Shown here piece after piece: positions 50,101 to 57,384 of a stretch of 64,000 nt of DNA (position 1 is its first letter; the number at the start of each line of letters is the position of its first letter). The DNA is taken from assembly GCF_008801835.1 (NCBI RefSeq), contig NZ_VZOW01000001.1, forward strand, positions 186,001 through 250,000, written 5' to 3'. The position numbers and the translations under genes were made by a program. The notes under the pieces were generated by a model. That model saw only the letters and a program-made list of their open reading frames with translations. It was not told the origin of the DNA and did not search any database. Origin of the DNA: Cupriavidus pauculus (GTDB lineage Bacteria > Pseudomonadota > Gammaproteobacteria > Burkholderiales > Burkholderiaceae).

Positions 50101-52687
50101 GCATCTGGCGGATATGCTGGCGGCTCGCGGGGTACGGCGCGGCGATATTGTCGGGCTATATCTTGACCGCGGCGACGCGATGGTGGCGTCGATGCTGGCG
50201 ACGATGCGGCTTGGCGCTATGTATGCACCGCTCGATGTCGATGCGCCGGCCGCCCGGGTCCGAGGCGTGATCGCGCGCAGTCGCCCGGCGCTGCTGCTCA
50301 CCGATGCCGATTGGCTTGCGATGCTGCAAGCGACGGCGGCGGATGTCGATGTCATGGCTGTTGACCCACGCTCGCTCGCGCTTGCCCAACCGGAAGCAGT
50401 GCCCCAATCGCCCGATCCGGCGGCCGAATCCGCGCCTGCAATCGACGGCACTGCGGCAGCCTACGTGATCCACACGTCGGGATCCACCGGGGAGCCCAAG
50501 GGCGTGGTGGTGTCCCATGCGGCTGCTCTCAATACCGTTCTGGCGCAGATCGACGCATTCCAGGTGGCGGCGGGCGACGGTTGCCTGCACAACTTCGCGG
50601 CCTGCTTTGACGGCGCCGTGTCAGAGATCTTCACGGCGCTTCTGGCAGGCGGACGTCTTGTGATCGCGTCACGCGCGCAGCAACGCGATCCGGCGCTGCT
50701 GGCGGCGCTGGTGCGCGAACAGCGTGTCGCAATCGCCTCGCTGCTGCCTTCGATGATCGGCGCCATCGACCGGTACGGGATCGCGTTGAAAACGCTGGTT
50801 TCCGCCGGGGAGCCCGCCGTCGCGGATCCGTTGCGCCGCTTTCTTGCGCGCGGTACGCGCTGCATCAACGCATATGGACCCACCGAGACCGCCGTTTGCG
50901 CCACGATGCATGTGCTTGAGCAGTCCGATCCGGAGCGCCCCAGTGTGCCAATCGGCGTGCCCGTTGCGGGAATGACCGTGCGCATCCTCGACGAGCGTGG
51001 GCGAACTGTGCCAACCGGCTGTCATGGAGAGATCGCCGTCAGCGGCCCCGGGCTGGCGCTGGGTTATCTGGCGTCGGGCGAAGGCGCCGGGCAAGCGTGC
51101 GCGTTCCGGCAGTTGCCCCACGACGACGGCTCGGCATCGGACCGCGCATATTTCACAGGCGACATCGGCCGCGTACTGCCCGACGGCACATTGGAATACC
51201 TGGGCCGGAAAGACTCGCAGGTGAAGATCCGCGGTTATCGCGTCGAGCCGCGCGAACTGTCCGCCGCGATCGAAGCTTCGGGACTGGTTGACGGGTGCGC
51301 CGTGTCGGTGGCCGACGATCAGACGCTGATTGCATTCGTGGTGCCCGACTTGTCCGCCGATATGGTCGCCGATTTGTCCGCCGATATGGTCACGGACACG
51401 GATTTGCGCGCGATCGAGCGCAGGCTGTTGGCCTGGATCGAAGCGACATTGCCTTCGTACGTCTGGCCATCTCGGATCTGCTTCGTGCCGAACATCCCAC
51501 GGCTGTCAAACGGCAAGGTCGATGAGCGCGGCCTGATGAGTCAGTTGCGTCAGCGGCAAACGCAAGCACCGCGGTCGACGCCGGCCGACGAGGCCCGGGC
51601 CGTGCCCGACGCCGGCAGCGCCGGACGACTGGCAACGATTTGGCGCACCTTGCTCAAGACCGACCAAGTCGACATGACCTCCGACTTTCTGCGCTTGGGC
51701 GGCAACTCGCTCAAAGCCATGCTGATGGCGGGCGCCATCGTCGATGAGTTCGGCGTGGAGTTGCGAGTCGATACGATTCTTCGGCATCCGCGCTTCGAGG
51801 ACGTACTGGCCGCCATCGACGGCCATGATGCACGGGACAGTCAAGGCCGCGTGGTGCGATTCGGTGGATCCGGTGCGTCGGCTCCCACGCTGGTATGCGT
51901 GCCCGGCGTCGGCGCGCTGGCGGATAGCTTCGGGCCACTGGCCGAGGCCCTGGGCCCGATGGCTTCGGTGGTGGCGCTGGATCCTGCGCCAGCCGATACG
52001 ACGGACGCCGCGGCGGATGTGGACCGGATCGTCGAGCGCAATCTGCAGGACCTGCGCAACGCAGGGATCGGCGGTCCGATCGTGCTGCTCGGCCATTCCT
52101 TCGGCGGCACGATTGCCTATGAAATGGCGCGTCGTCTTTCGGCTTCGACCGTCGATACACAGATGCATGCCCAAGCCGATGCACGGGTCGATGTGATCCT
52201 GATCGATTGCAAGCCGTGGACGCAGGTACTTGGCGCCGATGCGGCGCGCGCGATCTCGCGGCAATTGCGCGCTGGCCGCGTAGCGAGCGGCGCCTCGCTG
52301 CTGCGGGACCACCTGGAGCCGCTGGTGCATCGGATCGATCCGAACCGGCGGCGATTGCTGGCCGAAGTGATGGAGCGCCTCAATGATGGCGATCCAATCG
52401 ATGGTCCGCTGCTTCGACATTTCGATATCGTGCTGGGGCAGCTCGCGATGGCCTACGATCCGGCGGCTTGTGCCGATGCACGGCGGCCAGAGTCGGTGAC
52501 GGTGCACCTCGTGGCGGCATCCGCAAGCGCGATGCCCGACATTGCATCTGCGTGGGAAAGCGCCGGCGCGCAAATCGGCAGGTCGGCCTGTGTCACCGGC
52601 GATCACTTCTCGATCCTGGAGACGCCACACGCCGAGGGACTCGCTTCGGCCATCGCCAGGCTGCTGAATCTGGGAGCGGGAAAATGA
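44141..52687 (+). CDS. Dimodular NRPS, C-A(Ox)-T-C-A-T-TE, with embedded oxidase domain
   Basis: A 2848-residue synthetase. The ATG at 44141 begins the C domain; an in-frame GTG at 44066 overlapping the PPTase stop would add 25 residues. C1 has HHIFMDA (H139) instead of HHxxxDG. A1 shows YTSGSTGRPKG near 600 and NGYGPTE at 731. An FMN nitroreductase-like oxidase (about 957-1265: RKTYRFYDGG, YPSAGAIYAMRLYVEIANLA) is inserted before A10 (GGKTDR, K1337). T1 is LGGDSI (S1393). C2 has HHIALDG (H1626). A2 has HTSGSTGEPKG near 2112 and NGKVDE (K2459). T2 is LGGNSL (S2523). TE has GHSFGG (S2653). By hand the A codes read DGLTIAGVA and DGSSVAAVC; A2 matches a tyrosine code at 7 of 9, A1 another at 5 of 9. 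Ox domains desaturate the tethered residue. Confidence 0.93.
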   Translation: MLTHRQFPLTQQQHELWLSYLIDKSDRFNNFLSYELQGDLDHDCFRRALEFAYANMEASRSVIVDASEPIQHVLPPMDFSRLRFAYRDLRDSGGQCPRDAALAWIDQQNRQTLDITAAAGVIALARYGASAYVLTIVYHHIFMDAATARSCMAMIEQGYGRALAGAPVEVMRDSDMQRYLDACARVTHEAREDARQLWRSHLHGRGLSTDLGVRRRSGQMEEFDFAFPTELAAGVRQLCRTLRITPFIFMSGLFAAMVARLHSRDSVTVGYPVNVRPRGQPDLLGFYISRFPMALDIDSRTSFRHLLDMVRAYRKDISRLPVLDFTEIRDIALSGQTTESGPDLNLMIGETMIDAVPLRLSGVSATPLQTGIGRGQHDLGYFYDPASPVLEGRFQFDNGAFSGAQMHAMAQCMTAFAECVVRDVDTALDALPYPLALPFSLLDATSAESPFRSLQQRFADVASAMPDAPAVVFGEQRLTYRDLLAHALQFAGELRGHGIGSGQLVAICVSRSPELIVAILGTLVAGAAYVPVDPQFPAERKQQMLADADPVAVITAGGAPYHDSGRRQIAVQLEASAPALAAPLPDLAARPDQLAYVVYTSGSTGRPKGVAVSQRAIGNTVHGVRRTYDFRVGYGCLQNLSISFDGAILDIFCTLLNGGYLVLTSQETLMDPAELVALMRRHDVKVATFIPSYLNVIGFHDLPLRTLISAGEVANSVVLEQYRQAGVRCINGYGPTEAAVAALNHVIDGPVLGRSVPVGRPLDGTLAAVVDSCGAVLPAGFVGELRLGGAGLATEYVNNAPMTRERFVTMRHPLTSADVRTYRTGDLALLNADGEFEYRGRSDDQVKIRGFRIELADIESTVQMHPWVTEAAVMTIDDERTGHTGLHAFLCVDESEIAGIDGADLPPDSMHLYAAHTGKALHQLADRPVKLGADGTEIALPVADHVDDVMALAFQRKTYRFYDGGEASVDDLHATLADALAATPGVCGDSAVTLASLAHVLAHFGRFRSAARLLPKYLYPSAGAIYAMRLYVEIANLAGVPDGFYCLDRDDLTLGWMAPPMPAAACAMDPAHACVTLHLRADPEEVGAVYGELSTALLTVEAGYMFGLLESACEAAGICCGDIANQAASVPLPGCSFGTIALGIRCNAAERRPNPTLLVQVHRDGAVMGLPGKGLYRFDDDGFAFVADEIAQTRRFAAINQSTFERSAFSIAIFDEAATTWRGHVQIGRFAQRLLMNTHGLGFCQAGFTGTRPIEHIRRLFECSPASGGAAPAFGHILLGGAISLEQRLARDGREDAAHQKGPLDLVEDFVRNRLPAYMVPQSFNVLKSMPVTPGGKTDRAALARLPRAVSTVGPVTPPRTACERAVAAAFGAIIGIADVGLESDFFRLGGDSIKAMRLSSVLGDEGLAVSVPDIFRLRTVQAIAAIAGSAPASNARHEGDDSDDGDAFDLAQTLSRIAHVEPLRADALSRVIDHVAQVGHDASQIEDVTALTGMQLGIMLEDRYARENGARPPYICQMVVELDESVDVDCLSACWSDTVAHFAALRSCFIAADKVGAPLQVFLREARPRVDIHTADVTPDASIDSIARRIVEARREAGFVLASPSLAQLSIVRADHCAIVALTGHHIALDGWSSMNVLRHLFALYDARRAGIEPSAEMRESVPFNRFVRAHASSETRQDSASFWNTYLAGWEETTALPMARMCSGAVRPKTDFSIVDDWLPAEVTASLHRFSAATGVTAAVVLQYAWAALLALHQRAGEVVFGAVRSGRIALASLGNPQQAVGMFVATAPVRVPMAGAMRIEDGLRGLAAAEQEKLPHEQCGTGQIKAAARIDGDRDLFHTLFVFENYETGSAQAPGQGQRFQIRQDLTEESTGYPLSIMAIPGDRLQLRLHFDCHHYDAQVAGELLRRYRGLISQIVSGTVRTVDDLRLSPALSLLRGAAAPRPLAGCQTLHDHFDAAVKRCPDAIAIVDGEHTVTYAGLQALGQHLADMLAARGVRRGDIVGLYLDRGDAMVASMLATMRLGAMYAPLDVDAPAARVRGVIARSRPALLLTDADWLAMLQATAADVDVMAVDPRSLALAQPEAVPQSPDPAAESAPAIDGTAAAYVIHTSGSTGEPKGVVVSHAAALNTVLAQIDAFQVAAGDGCLHNFAACFDGAVSEIFTALLAGGRLVIASRAQQRDPALLAALVREQRVAIASLLPSMIGAIDRYGIALKTLVSAGEPAVADPLRRFLARGTRCINAYGPTETAVCATMHVLEQSDPERPSVPIGVPVAGMTVRILDERGRTVPTGCHGEIAVSGPGLALGYLASGEGAGQACAFRQLPHDDGSASDRAYFTGDIGRVLPDGTLEYLGRKDSQVKIRGYRVEPRELSAAIEASGLVDGCAVSVADDQTLIAFVVPDLSADMVADLSADMVTDTDLRAIERRLLAWIEATLPSYVWPSRICFVPNIPRLSNGKVDERGLMSQLRQRQTQAPRSTPADEARAVPDAGSAGRLATIWRTLLKTDQVDMTSDFLRLGGNSLKAMLMAGAIVDEFGVELRVDTILRHPRFEDVLAAIDGHDARDSQGRVVRFGGSGASAPTLVCVPGVGALADSFGPLAEALGPMASVVALDPAPADTTDAAADVDRIVERNLQDLRNAGIGGPIVLLGHSFGGTIAYEMARRLSASTVDTQMHAQADARVDVILIDCKPWTQVLGADAARAISRQLRAGRVASGASLLRDHLEPLVHRIDPNRRRLLAEVMERLNDGDPIDGPLLRHFDIVLGQLAMAYDPAACADARRPESVTVHLVAASASAMPDIASAWESAGAQIGRSACVTGDHFSILETPHAEGLASAIARLLNLGAGK
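51347..51394 (+). repeat. 24-bp in-frame tandem duplication in the second adenylation domain
   Basis: Two copies of a 24-bp unit encode DLSADMVA and DLSADMVT (residues 2403-2418), between the A8 and A10 motifs. The copies differ at only three bases, so the duplication looks recent. It lengthens a surface loop by eight residues and keeps the frame. Confidence 0.9.
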
Positions 52688-54291
52688 CCATGGCATCGAT
52701 CGCACAACAACAGGCCGCGGCCGCATGCCTGGCAGAGCTGGCCGGCCTCGCGGGCGAATGCGAGGTATTGACCGATGACGCGGTGCTGGCGCCGTACCGG
52801 ACGTCGACGTTTCCGTCCCGGAGCGAGATCCTGGCGGTGGTCAGGCCCGCCAGTGCGCCAACGGTGCGGGCGGTGCTGCAATGCGCCGCGCGCCACGGCG
52901 TGGCCGTGCATCCGAAAAGCACGGGCAAGAACTGGGGATATGGCTGCAACCTGCCGCCGCGTGGCGCGGCGCTGGTGATGTCATTCGAGCGCATGAACCG
53001 CATTGTCGATTACGACGATGCATTGGGCTGCATGACCGTCGAACCTGGCGTCACTTTCCGGCAGGTGCACGACTACCTGAAAGCGCGCAACGCCGCGTTC
53101 ATCGGGCCGGTGATCGGCAGTTCGCCCGATGCAAGCCTGATTGGCAATGCCCTGGAGCGGGGCATCGGCAAAGGCCGGCTCGGCGACCGTTTCGGATCCG
53201 CCTGCAACCTTGAGGTGGTACTGCCGGACGGTGAAATCATCCGCACCGGCTTTGGCAGGTTCCCACATGCCAGGGCCGCTGGCGTGGCGAAGTGGGGGCT
53301 CGGTCCGGCGCTCGATGGCTTGTTTTCGCAATCGAACCTGGGCGTCGTCACGCAGGCGACATTCCTGCTCGATCGCGCAATGCCGCACTTCCAGGCGTTC
53401 TTCTACACCATTGATCGTCGCGCCAGCCTGGCCAGCGCGATCGACGCACTGCGCCTGCTTCGGCTCGAAGGCACGCTCTCGACCACGTCGAGCCTGACCA
53501 GCAGCACGCGCATGCAGGCGATGATGCAGGGCGGCGCGCCGGACCGGCGCTGCACGTTCAGCGATATCGAGGAGTTCGAGCGCCAGCGTTTGCGCGGCGC
53601 GCAGTGGGTGGGCGAGGACGTTATCCTGTCGCCCACGGCGGCGATCGGCCGCGCCCGGCGCAAGCGGATTCGCGCGGTGCTGGGGCCGGTGACGAGCCAG
53701 CTTGTCTTTATCGACGATTTTCGCGCCCGGCTGCTCGGAAAGCTGGCGGCGCCGCTGCGCAGGTTCGCGCGCGTCGATGTGAGCAGCATGGTCGAATACT
53801 ACGAAAACAGTCCGTATCGCGGCATTCCTTCCGCAATGGGGCTCAACATGTGCTACGCGGACAAGGACGTGCCGCCGGGGCCGAATCCGAATCCTTCAAG
53901 CGATGGCGTGGGCCTGGCCTGGGTCGCGCCGATTTTGCCGTTCAAGGGCTGCGAGGTGGAAGCCGTGCAGGCGATCCTTGTACGTAGCTATCGGAGGTTC
54001 GGCTTCGCGCCGAATATCGGCTACAACATGAGTTCGGACCGCGCGATCACCTGTACGGCCGCGATCTTTTTCGATCGTGCCGACGAGGACCAGGCCCAGC
54101 GCGCCGAAGCTTGCCGGGCCGCGATGGAAGCGGAACTGATTGCCGCCGGATGCCCACCGTATCGCAAGGGGATTCAAGGCATGGACGAAGCCGCCGCGCC
54201 TGCGGACGACTACGCCAAGGTGCTGGCCCGGCTCAAGACGGCGCTGGACCCCCAGCGCGTGCTGTCGCCCGGCTATTACGGCATTGGGTAG
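52684..54291 (+). CDS. FAD-dependent oxidase of the VAO/4-cresol dehydrogenase family
   Basis: A 535-residue flavoenzyme joined to the NRPS by an ATGA overlap. Its family motifs match 4-cresol dehydrogenase and vanillyl-alcohol oxidase: GKNWGYGCNLP, VEPGVTFRQVHDYL, GNALERGIG and WGLGPALDGLFSQSNLGVVT. The pair Y493-R494 in GCPPYRKG corresponds by hand alignment to the Tyr-Arg that binds the phenolate of the substrate (Y503-R504 in VAO). No signal peptide is visible, so it is cytoplasmic. It should oxidise a para-hydroxybenzyl group, such as a tyrosine side chain, on the peptide or its precursor. Whether FAD is covalent cannot be told here. Confidence 0.9.
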   Translation: MTMASIAQQQAAAACLAELAGLAGECEVLTDDAVLAPYRTSTFPSRSEILAVVRPASAPTVRAVLQCAARHGVAVHPKSTGKNWGYGCNLPPRGAALVMSFERMNRIVDYDDALGCMTVEPGVTFRQVHDYLKARNAAFIGPVIGSSPDASLIGNALERGIGKGRLGDRFGSACNLEVVLPDGEIIRTGFGRFPHARAAGVAKWGLGPALDGLFSQSNLGVVTQATFLLDRAMPHFQAFFYTIDRRASLASAIDALRLLRLEGTLSTTSSLTSSTRMQAMMQGGAPDRRCTFSDIEEFERQRLRGAQWVGEDVILSPTAAIGRARRKRIRAVLGPVTSQLVFIDDFRARLLGKLAAPLRRFARVDVSSMVEYYENSPYRGIPSAMGLNMCYADKDVPPGPNPNPSSDGVGLAWVAPILPFKGCEVEAVQAILVRSYRRFGFAPNIGYNMSSDRAITCTAAIFFDRADEDQAQRAEACRAAMEAELIAAGCPPYRKGIQGMDEAAAPADDYAKVLARLKTALDPQRVLSPGYYGIG

Positions 54292-54469
54292 GGTCCGTCG
54301 CCGGGCCACCGCCGGACCATCGTCGGGATATTTGTCGGGCCACCGCATCGGGCCGGACGCCGGTCCGGGGCCCCATTGCTGCAGCCGCATCGGACGAACG
54401 GCGTGGTATCTGAGGCGCGGTGGCGCGCGAAGTGCGGAGGCCGCGTTCGGCGTCCGTCGTGGCCGCGCT

Positions 54470-55882
54470 TTACAGCAGCTTGCCGGGATTCATGATGCCG
54501 CTGGGGTCGAAGACCTGCTTGATGGCGCGCATCAGCCGGAGTTCGAGCGGATCCTTGAGCGTCATGAATGCGTCGCGCTTCAGCTGGCCGATGCCATGCT
54601 CGGCGCTGATGCTGCCGTTGTAGCGCGCCACTTCTTCCATCACCTCGTCACTGACCGCCTTGCCCTCTCCGAGCGCCCATTTGGGATCGGCGCCAAGCGG
54701 GCGCGACAGGTTGTAGTGCAGGTTGCCGTCGCCAAAGTGGCCGAAGATAAACGGGCGGATGCCGGGGTGCCTTGCTTGCAGGCGCGCCTGCATCGACGTC
54801 ATGAACGCCGGAATATGCTCGATCGGCAGCGACACGTCGTGCTTGAGGTGCAGGCCGTCGGCGCGTTGCGCTTCCGAAATTTCCTCGCGCAGACGCCACA
54901 GACCCTGCAATTGCGCCAGCGATGCGGAGACCGCCGCGTCGCGGCACAAGCCCTGTTCCAGCGCATCGCCAATCACCGCTTCCAGCAGCGCATTCAGGAC
55001 TTCCTCGGATGCCGTGTCGGCGATTTCCAGCAATACGTACGCGGGATGACGTTCGGAGAACGGCGCCTGGACATTTTCGGCATGCGTGAGCACCAGATCG
55101 AGGCATTCGCCGGTAAAGAATTCGTAGGCCTGCAAGCGCGCGCCGCAACGCGCGAACAGCAGCGAATACAGTTGCAGCGCCTGTTCCGACGAATCGACGG
55201 CGGCCAGCACCACGGCGCGCGTATCGGCGCGCGGCAGCAGACGCAGCGCCGCCGCCGTAATGATGCCAAGCGTGCCTTCCGAGCCGATCAGCAGTTGCTT
55301 GAGATCGTAGCCAGTGTTGTCCTTGCGCAGCGTACGCAGGCCGTGAAAGATCTCGCCATTGGGCAGCACGGCCTCCACGCCGAGCACCAGCTCGCGCGTC
55401 ATGCCGTAGCGCACGACGTTGACGCCGCCGGCATTGGTGGCCAGGTTGCCGCCGATCTGGCAGGAATCCTCGGCGGCCAGCGACAGCGGGAACAGTCGGT
55501 CGTGTTCCGCGGCGGTACGGCGCAGGTTGCCCAGGATGCAGCCGGCTTCGGCCACCATCGTGTTGGCGATGGTATCGACCGAGCGGATCTTGTCCATGCG
55601 GTCCAGGCTGATCACGACGTTGGCCTGGCTGCTGTCGGGCGCCGCGCCGCCGCACAGTCCGGTATTGCCGCCGCGCGGCACCACCGGTACGCCTGCCTGC
55701 TGGCATAGCGCCAGTGCCTGCGCCACCTGCGCGGTGGTGCGCGGACGGATCACCGCCTGCGCCTGGCCCTTGTACAGGCCGCGCCAGTCGGACAGCCAGG
55801 GTGCCACCGCGTCGGCGGCGGTCGAAACCACGTCGGGGCCAAGAGATTCGGTCAGGCGCTGGGCGAAGAGGGGGTCGGACAT
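54470..55882 (-). CDS. FAD-linked 2-hydroxyacid dehydrogenase (GlcD/D-2-hydroxyglutarate type)
   Basis: A 470-residue PCMH-type flavoprotein. N-terminal PRGGNTGLCGG is the FAD-pyrophosphate loop, and GSEGTLGIITAA closes the FAD domain. The C-terminal half has the metal and substrate motifs PFIFGHFGDGNLHYN and SAEHGIGQ. This layout fits D-2-hydroxyglutarate, D-lactate or glycolate dehydrogenases, and I cannot choose between them. The GntR gene lies 30 bp upstream in the same direction and probably controls it. Confidence 0.92.
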   Translation of the reverse strand: MSDPLFAQRLTESLGPDVVSTAADAVAPWLSDWRGLYKGQAQAVIRPRTTAQVAQALALCQQAGVPVVPRGGNTGLCGGAAPDSSQANVVISLDRMDKIRSVDTIANTMVAEAGCILGNLRRTAAEHDRLFPLSLAAEDSCQIGGNLATNAGGVNVVRYGMTRELVLGVEAVLPNGEIFHGLRTLRKDNTGYDLKQLLIGSEGTLGIITAAALRLLPRADTRAVVLAAVDSSEQALQLYSLLFARCGARLQAYEFFTGECLDLVLTHAENVQAPFSERHPAYVLLEIADTASEEVLNALLEAVIGDALEQGLCRDAAVSASLAQLQGLWRLREEISEAQRADGLHLKHDVSLPIEHIPAFMTSMQARLQARHPGIRPFIFGHFGDGNLHYNLSRPLGADPKWALGEGKAVSDEVMEEVARYNGSISAEHGIGQLKRDAFMTLKDPLELRLMRAIKQVFDPSGIMNPGKLL

Positions 55883-55912
55883 GATGGCAACTCGATCGGT
55901 CGATTACGAAAT

Positions 55913-56605
55913 TCAGGGGCGCATCGGCAGGCCAAGCCGGCCGGCGGCGTTACGCAGATGGTCGGTCGCGCAGCGGCGCGCCAGATCGGCATCGCGCGCG
56001 CGGATGGCGTCGAAGATCGCCACGTGTTCGCCGTGGACCTGCTCGGGCAGGCCCGGCTGCTGGCGCGAATTGAGCCGCGCGGTGCGCACGGCATGGTGCA
56101 GTTGCAGATTCATGTACTGCAGCAACTGCACGTAATAGGGATTGTGCGTGGCGGTGGCGATGGCGACGTGAAACTGGATGTCCGGCTCCACGCCGTGGTC
56201 CGGATCGTCGAGCTGCGCGGCCAGCGCGTCGAGCACGCCGCGCATGCTCGCCACATCATGCTCGGTGCGATGGCGCGCCGCCATGGCGGCTGCCGCGCTT
56301 TCCAGATCGATCCGCAACTCGAAAATCGCGGCCAGATCGCCGGCGTCGGCGCTGCTGGCCAGGCGAAATCCGTTGTCGCTGACGCGCGAGCGCACTGTGC
56401 TGCCCAGCCCCTGCCGGCTTTCGATCATGCCTTGCGAGCGCAAATGCTCGGACACCTCGCGGATCACGGCCGCGCTCACGCCGTAGCGCTCGGCCAACTG
56501 CTTGCCCGTGGGCAGGCGTGTGCCGACGGGAAATGTCCCATCGGCAATCTCCGCACGCAGCAACTGGATCACGCGCTCGGTCAGGGTTATCGGCCGGGTA
56601 TGCAT
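55913..56605 (-). CDS. GntR/FadR family transcriptional regulator
   Basis: A 230-residue regulator. The winged helix is in VIQLLRAEIADGTFPVGTRL and LAERYGVSAAVIREVSEHLR. The all-helical FCD ligand domain (about 85-215) contains FELRIDLES and a metal-binding set of acids and histidines, including DIQFHVAIATATHNPY. Such regulators usually respond to carboxylic acids, matching the downstream hydroxyacid dehydrogenase. Confidence 0.92.
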   Translation of the reverse strand: MHTRPITLTERVIQLLRAEIADGTFPVGTRLPTGKQLAERYGVSAAVIREVSEHLRSQGMIESRQGLGSTVRSRVSDNGFRLASSADAGDLAAIFELRIDLESAAAAMAARHRTEHDVASMRGVLDALAAQLDDPDHGVEPDIQFHVAIATATHNPYYVQLLQYMNLQLHHAVRTARLNSRQQPGLPEQVHGEHVAIFDAIRARDADLARRCATDHLRNAAGRLGLPMRP

Positions 56606-56749
56606 AGCCGCAACCTTACGCTTTTCTGGTTATATGAAAACTAGGTGTAAACCCTTTCTTATGCGATGAGCTAACCCCGATATGCATTGCGTCAGTGCGA
56701 GGCGGCGAGGCGTCACTAGACTCGGGACCCGTTTGGAAGGACTCGACAT

Positions 56750-57253
56750 ATGCTCACACCAGATCAACGACTATCCATTGCCGCGCTGTACGCGCAACGA
56801 GTGCAAATGCGGCCGCTCGGCATGCGGCCAACCACCCGGCTGCAAAGGCCGGCGCGCGCTGCGCAAGTGTTTCAGCTTGAGCGCGTCGCACAGAATGTTT
56901 ATTACCTGATCCCGCAATCGCCGCAGACGCTGCCGGTACCGGTACCGCATGGCCGCTTCGTCTTCGTTGTCCTGGTCGAGGATCCGGGACGCCTCTATTG
57001 CGCGGTGTCGCGTGGCAACTATGTGGTGGGAGGCTCGCGCCGCGATTTGGTCGTCAGGGGGCATACGTCGCTGACACGCGGCGCAGACGTGCTTTTTGCC
57101 GGCGAACTGGTTTTTCTCCACGGCGAGCTGTTCTACTGGTCGAACGACAGCGGCCACTATCGGCCGCCCGAAAGTGTGCGCCATTTCAACCTGATCGGCG
57201 CGGTGCGGCGGCTGCTGCCCGAATCGAAGTTCCGGGCGAACGAATTCCACTAG
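56750..57253 (+). CDS. Hypothetical protein, 167 residues
   Basis: I do not recognise this protein. The ATG at 56750 follows a GGAAGGA-type site. It is soluble and has no signal peptide. Residues about 70-150 are beta-rich, with PHGRFVFVVLVEDPGRLYCA and VVGGSRRDLVVRGHTSLTRG. Composition and codon use match its neighbours. It is divergent from the GntR gene, so it may share the regulatory region. Confidence 0.7.
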   Translation: MLTPDQRLSIAALYAQRVQMRPLGMRPTTRLQRPARAAQVFQLERVAQNVYYLIPQSPQTLPVPVPHGRFVFVVLVEDPGRLYCAVSRGNYVVGGSRRDLVVRGHTSLTRGADVLFAGELVFLHGELFYWSNDSGHYRPPESVRHFNLIGAVRRLLPESKFRANEFH

Positions 57254-57384
57254 CTCGACCAACTGCGCGGTCTATGGCGGCCGTCCACGCAACCCAGCGG
57301 CGGCGTGGACCGCCGAAGGGCGCGGACGGCATGCGGATGCCGGCGCGGAAGCTGCCAGTCGAGGGGGCGAAGGTGCGCCGCCGC

